Shown: positions 5,305 to 6,557 of the stretch, in pieces
How the letters are laid out: each line of letters begins with the position of its first letter
Position numbering within the stretch: position 1 is the first letter of the stretch
Assembly (NCBI GenBank): GCA_026388495.1
Contig: JAPLJQ010000581.1
Location: 1 to 6,557 of the forward strand
DNA from: Deltaproteobacteria bacterium
Lineage (GTDB): Bacteria > Desulfobacterota > Syntrophia > Syntrophales > UBA2185
DNA: 6,557 bases
Reading direction: 5' to 3'
Notes under the pieces: model-generated
What the model was told of the DNA's origin: nothing
Databases searched by the model: none
Seen by the model: the letters and a program-made list of their open reading frames with translations, nothing else
Made by a program: the position numbers and the translations under genes

Positions 5305-5326
5305 TAATTAAAAGAATTCCGGCAAT
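5305..5326. repeat. Direct repeat copy 2, upstream of the lipoprotein gene
   Basis: TAATTAAAAGAATTCCGGC followed by AAT. It matches 4354-4377 at all 22 positions when two single-base insertions in the other copy are allowed. It lies 40 bases before the lipoprotein start codon, within its likely promoter region. Confidence 0.6.
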
Positions 5327-5422
5327 TTGTGGCTATCCCCGAATTTACCTATCTTATTCGATATTATGCTCAAGATGCTCAAACAATGCTTTTTTCTTTG
5401 AAAATACGACTAATAAGAAGAT

Positions 5423-5450
5423 AAGGTTTCAATTTAATTGAAAAAACCTT
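5423..5450. repeat. Hairpin-forming inverted repeat
   Basis: AAGGTTT plus CAATT on the left faces AATTG plus AAACCTT on the right, with three extra A bases in the right arm. It is followed on the minus strand by ATCTTCTTATT, a poor T-run. It could act as a weak terminator downstream of the pilus ATPase gene or be a small repeat relic. Confidence 0.4.
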
Positions 5451-5540
5451 GTCCACAGATCTAAGTTTTCAATTGATGTGAGGATTACCAATTATTAAGG
5501 AGTGCTTCAACGGTGGGGACTCGACAGCTTGTTTAGTTAT

Positions 5541-5670
5541 AATTGAGAGCTTTGAAAAACTGCCAATATTGTCATTTCGACTGAAAGGAGAAATCTTAAG
5601 ATACATAAAATCATTAAGATTTCTCGTCGCTGACGCTCCTTGAAATGACAAAATTCAAAGCTCTCTAATT
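5541..5670. mobile_element. 130-bp MITE-like nested inverted-repeat element
   Basis: The outer arms are AATTGAGAGCTTTGAA (5541-5556) and TTCAAAGCTCTCTAATT (5654-5670), complementary except for one extra base. A second pair, TTGTCATTTC (5569-5578) and GAAATGACAA (5642-5651), and a third, GAGAAATCTTAA (5588-5599) and TTAAGATTTCTC (5614-5625), are perfect. The whole can fold into one long stem. The gtcatttc/gaaatgac and agaaatctta pattern is, from memory, typical of small non-coding repeats dispersed in many bacterial genomes. No clear target duplication is visible. It shares no end sequence with the element at 1278-1433, so it is a different family. Confidence 0.75.
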
Positions 5671-5682
5671 AAGTAAGGTGTC

Positions 5683-5708
5683 CTCGGAATTTATGCTCGG
5701 AATTTATG
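5683..5708. repeat. Perfect tandem duplication of 13 bases
   Basis: CTCGGAATTTATG occurs twice with no gap (5683-5695 and 5696-5708), between the MITE-like element and the stop codon of the pilus ATPase gene. Confidence 0.8.
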
Positions 5709-5721
5709 TGTTGTTTTTGTA

Positions 5722-6557
5722 TTAGGCAAGAACCCTCATCCATTCATTAAGTGAGGTTATTCCTGTGATGACTTTATTGAAACCCTGTGCCTGTAAGGAA
5801 GTAAGTCCCTGTTCTTCTGCTTTCGTTCTTATCTCAAATGCTGATTTTCCTTTTATGATTAATTCTTTAAGTTCGTCCCACAACGGCATAACCTCATATA
5901 TGGCAATCCTTCCTTTGTAGCCTGTGTTACTACATTCTTCACATCCTTCTCCCTGGGCAGCATGATGGTCGTTAATATTGAACCCATAATTCCTTAAAGC
6001 ATTTGCTTGTAAGTCGGTCGGTACAGCTTCAATCTTACACTTTTCACAAATTTTTCTAATCAACCGTTGAGCAACAATAAGATTTATGGAAGAGGTAATC
6101 ATATAGGGTTCAATGCCGATATTGATGAGTCTGGTAATGGTCTCGGGAGCATTATTTGTATGCAGTGTGCTTAATACAAGATGACCTGTCAGGGCAGCCT
6201 TAAAAGCAATTTCCGCAGTTTCAAAATCCCTGATTTCTCCCACCATGATTATATCAGGATCCTGTCTCAAAAATGTTCTTAGGGCACGAGCAAAATTTAA
6301 ACCAATCCTGGTGTTCATCTGAAATTGGTTAATTCCCGTTAAATTATATTCTATGGGATCTTCGGCAGTTGAAATATTGAGGGTCCCATCATTTAAGCCG
6401 CGAAGCATAGAGTAAATAGTTGTTGTCTTCCCGCTTCCCGTGGGACCAGTAATCAGTATCATCCCTTTGGATTTATACATGGCAGACAAAAGGATTGTTA
6501 AGTCATCGTTATTTAACCCTAATTTGTTTATATCTAATACAAGATTAGAATTATCTA
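5722..6557 (-). CDS. Type IV pilus / type II secretion assembly ATPase, PilB/GspE family (N-terminus outside window)
   Basis: The frame is open from the window edge to the stop at 5722, giving 277 C-terminal residues. In-window numbering shows a short LDINKLGL lead-in (7-14), Walker A GPTGSGKTTT (37-46), the Asp box EDPIEYNLTGINQFQ (65-79), Walker B DIIMVGEIRD (101-110) with the catalytic Glu at 107, and the His box TGHLVLSTLHTNNA (123-136). A zinc-binding cysteine quartet follows: CEKC at 170-173 and CEEC at 205-208. The protein ends GITSLNEWMRVLA. Such hexameric ATPases power pilin or pseudopilin assembly at the inner membrane. The zinc motif and Walker boxes are intact, so the motor domain should be functional. 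PilB is the best guess, but MshE or GspE are possible because the N-terminal domain is not visible. A TTG at 6489 is not the start, since family sequence continues upstream of it. The gene is more AT-rich than the ATPase-GNAT gene. Confidence 0.93.
   Translation of the reverse strand, partial: DNSNLVLDINKLGLNNDDLTILLSAMYKSKGMILITGPTGSGKTTTIYSMLRGLNDGTLNISTAEDPIEYNLTGINQFQMNTRIGLNFARALRTFLRQDPDIIMVGEIRDFETAEIAFKAALTGHLVLSTLHTNNAPETITRLINIGIEPYMITSSINLIVAQRLIRKICEKCKIEAVPTDLQANALRNYGFNINDHHAAQGEGCEECSNTGYKGRIAIYEVMPLWDELKELIIKGKSAFEIRTKAEEQGLTSLQAQGFNKVITGITSLNEWMRVLA

Larger units (their letters stand above)
5266..5721. other. Gene-free stretch between pilus ATPase and lipoprotein genes
   Basis: No credible gene is present. 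The stretch is AT-rich and holds a direct repeat copy (5305-5326), a hairpin (5423-5450), a MITE-like element (5541-5670) and a 13-bp tandem duplication (5683-5708). A minus-strand frame of 60 codons over 5469-5651 is mostly element sequence and is not called. A promoter for the lipoprotein gene should lie in the first 100 bases upstream of 5265, but no convincing -35/-10 pair was found. Confidence 0.6.

Noticed and set aside
5469..5651. Minus-strand frame of 60 codons within the second MITE-like element
   Set aside because: Most of it is inverted-repeat sequence, which gives open frames by chance; there is no ribosome binding site or domain.
6487..6489. TTG as the start of the pilus ATPase gene
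   Set aside because: The frame continues upstream to the window edge with family-like sequence (LDINKLGL), and the protein would lack its N-terminal domain. The true start is outside the window.
1..6557. CRISPR array, tRNA or rRNA genes, riboswitch
   Set aside because: No regularly spaced repeats of CRISPR type, no cloverleaf or rRNA-like segments, and no riboswitch core that I could recognise on either strand.
1..6557. A cyclic-di-GMP circuit linking the HD-GYP protein to the pilus ATPase
   Set aside because: Some assembly ATPases bind cyclic di-GMP through their N-terminal domain, but that domain is outside the window. The genes are 4.8 kb apart with unrelated genes between, so proximity alone is not evidence.

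Overview
The window most likely comes from a Gram-negative bacterium of the Desulfobacterota/deltaproteobacterial type. This is inferred from the mix of a PAS/HD-GYP cyclic-di-GMP hydrolase, a PilB/GspE-type assembly ATPase, an outer-membrane-type lipoprotein, a histidine-kinase-like ATPase fused to a GNAT domain, and short 'attcccg...cgggaat' inverted-repeat elements. No 16S or other marker gene is present, so the assignment is tentative. All eight genes I can support lie on the minus strand, so transcription runs from high to low coordinates. They are separated by long gaps rather than packed into one operon.

Reading in the direction of transcription: the right edge (5722-6557) is the C-terminal part of a type IV pilus/type II secretion ATPase, cut by the window end. 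After it comes a gene-free stretch (5266-5721) with a perfect 13-bp tandem duplication, a 130-bp MITE-like inverted-repeat element and a smaller hairpin. An orphan lipoprotein gene (4390-5265) follows, bracketed by two nearly identical 22-24 bp direct repeats. Another gene-poor stretch (3959-4389) holds an 18-bp perfect palindrome and a candidate promoter. That promoter would serve a Phd/YefM-RelE/ParE toxin-antitoxin pair (3382-3958), whose toxin appears to start at TTG inside the antitoxin gene. Then comes a 495-residue fusion of an anti-sigma-type ATPase with a GNAT acetyltransferase (1791-3278), and a 76-residue conserved-looking small protein (1434-1664).

Immediately after the small gene sits a 156-bp inverted-repeat element (1278-1433) flanked by perfect 10-bp direct repeats. 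One of these repeats contains the small gene's stop codon, which looks like a real insertion footprint. Beyond it are an unlisted 44-residue ORF with a strong ribosome binding site (1094-1228), an intrinsic-terminator-like hairpin (955-989), and the N-terminal 306 residues of a PAS-HD-GYP phosphodiesterase running off the left edge (1-919).

I do not see a clear undescribed multi-gene system. The points most worth checking are the target-duplicating MITE at the end of the 76-residue gene, the ATPase-GNAT fusion without an obvious sigma or STAS partner beside it, the 44-residue ORF, the terminator just upstream of the HD-GYP start, and the direct repeats around the lipoprotein gene.
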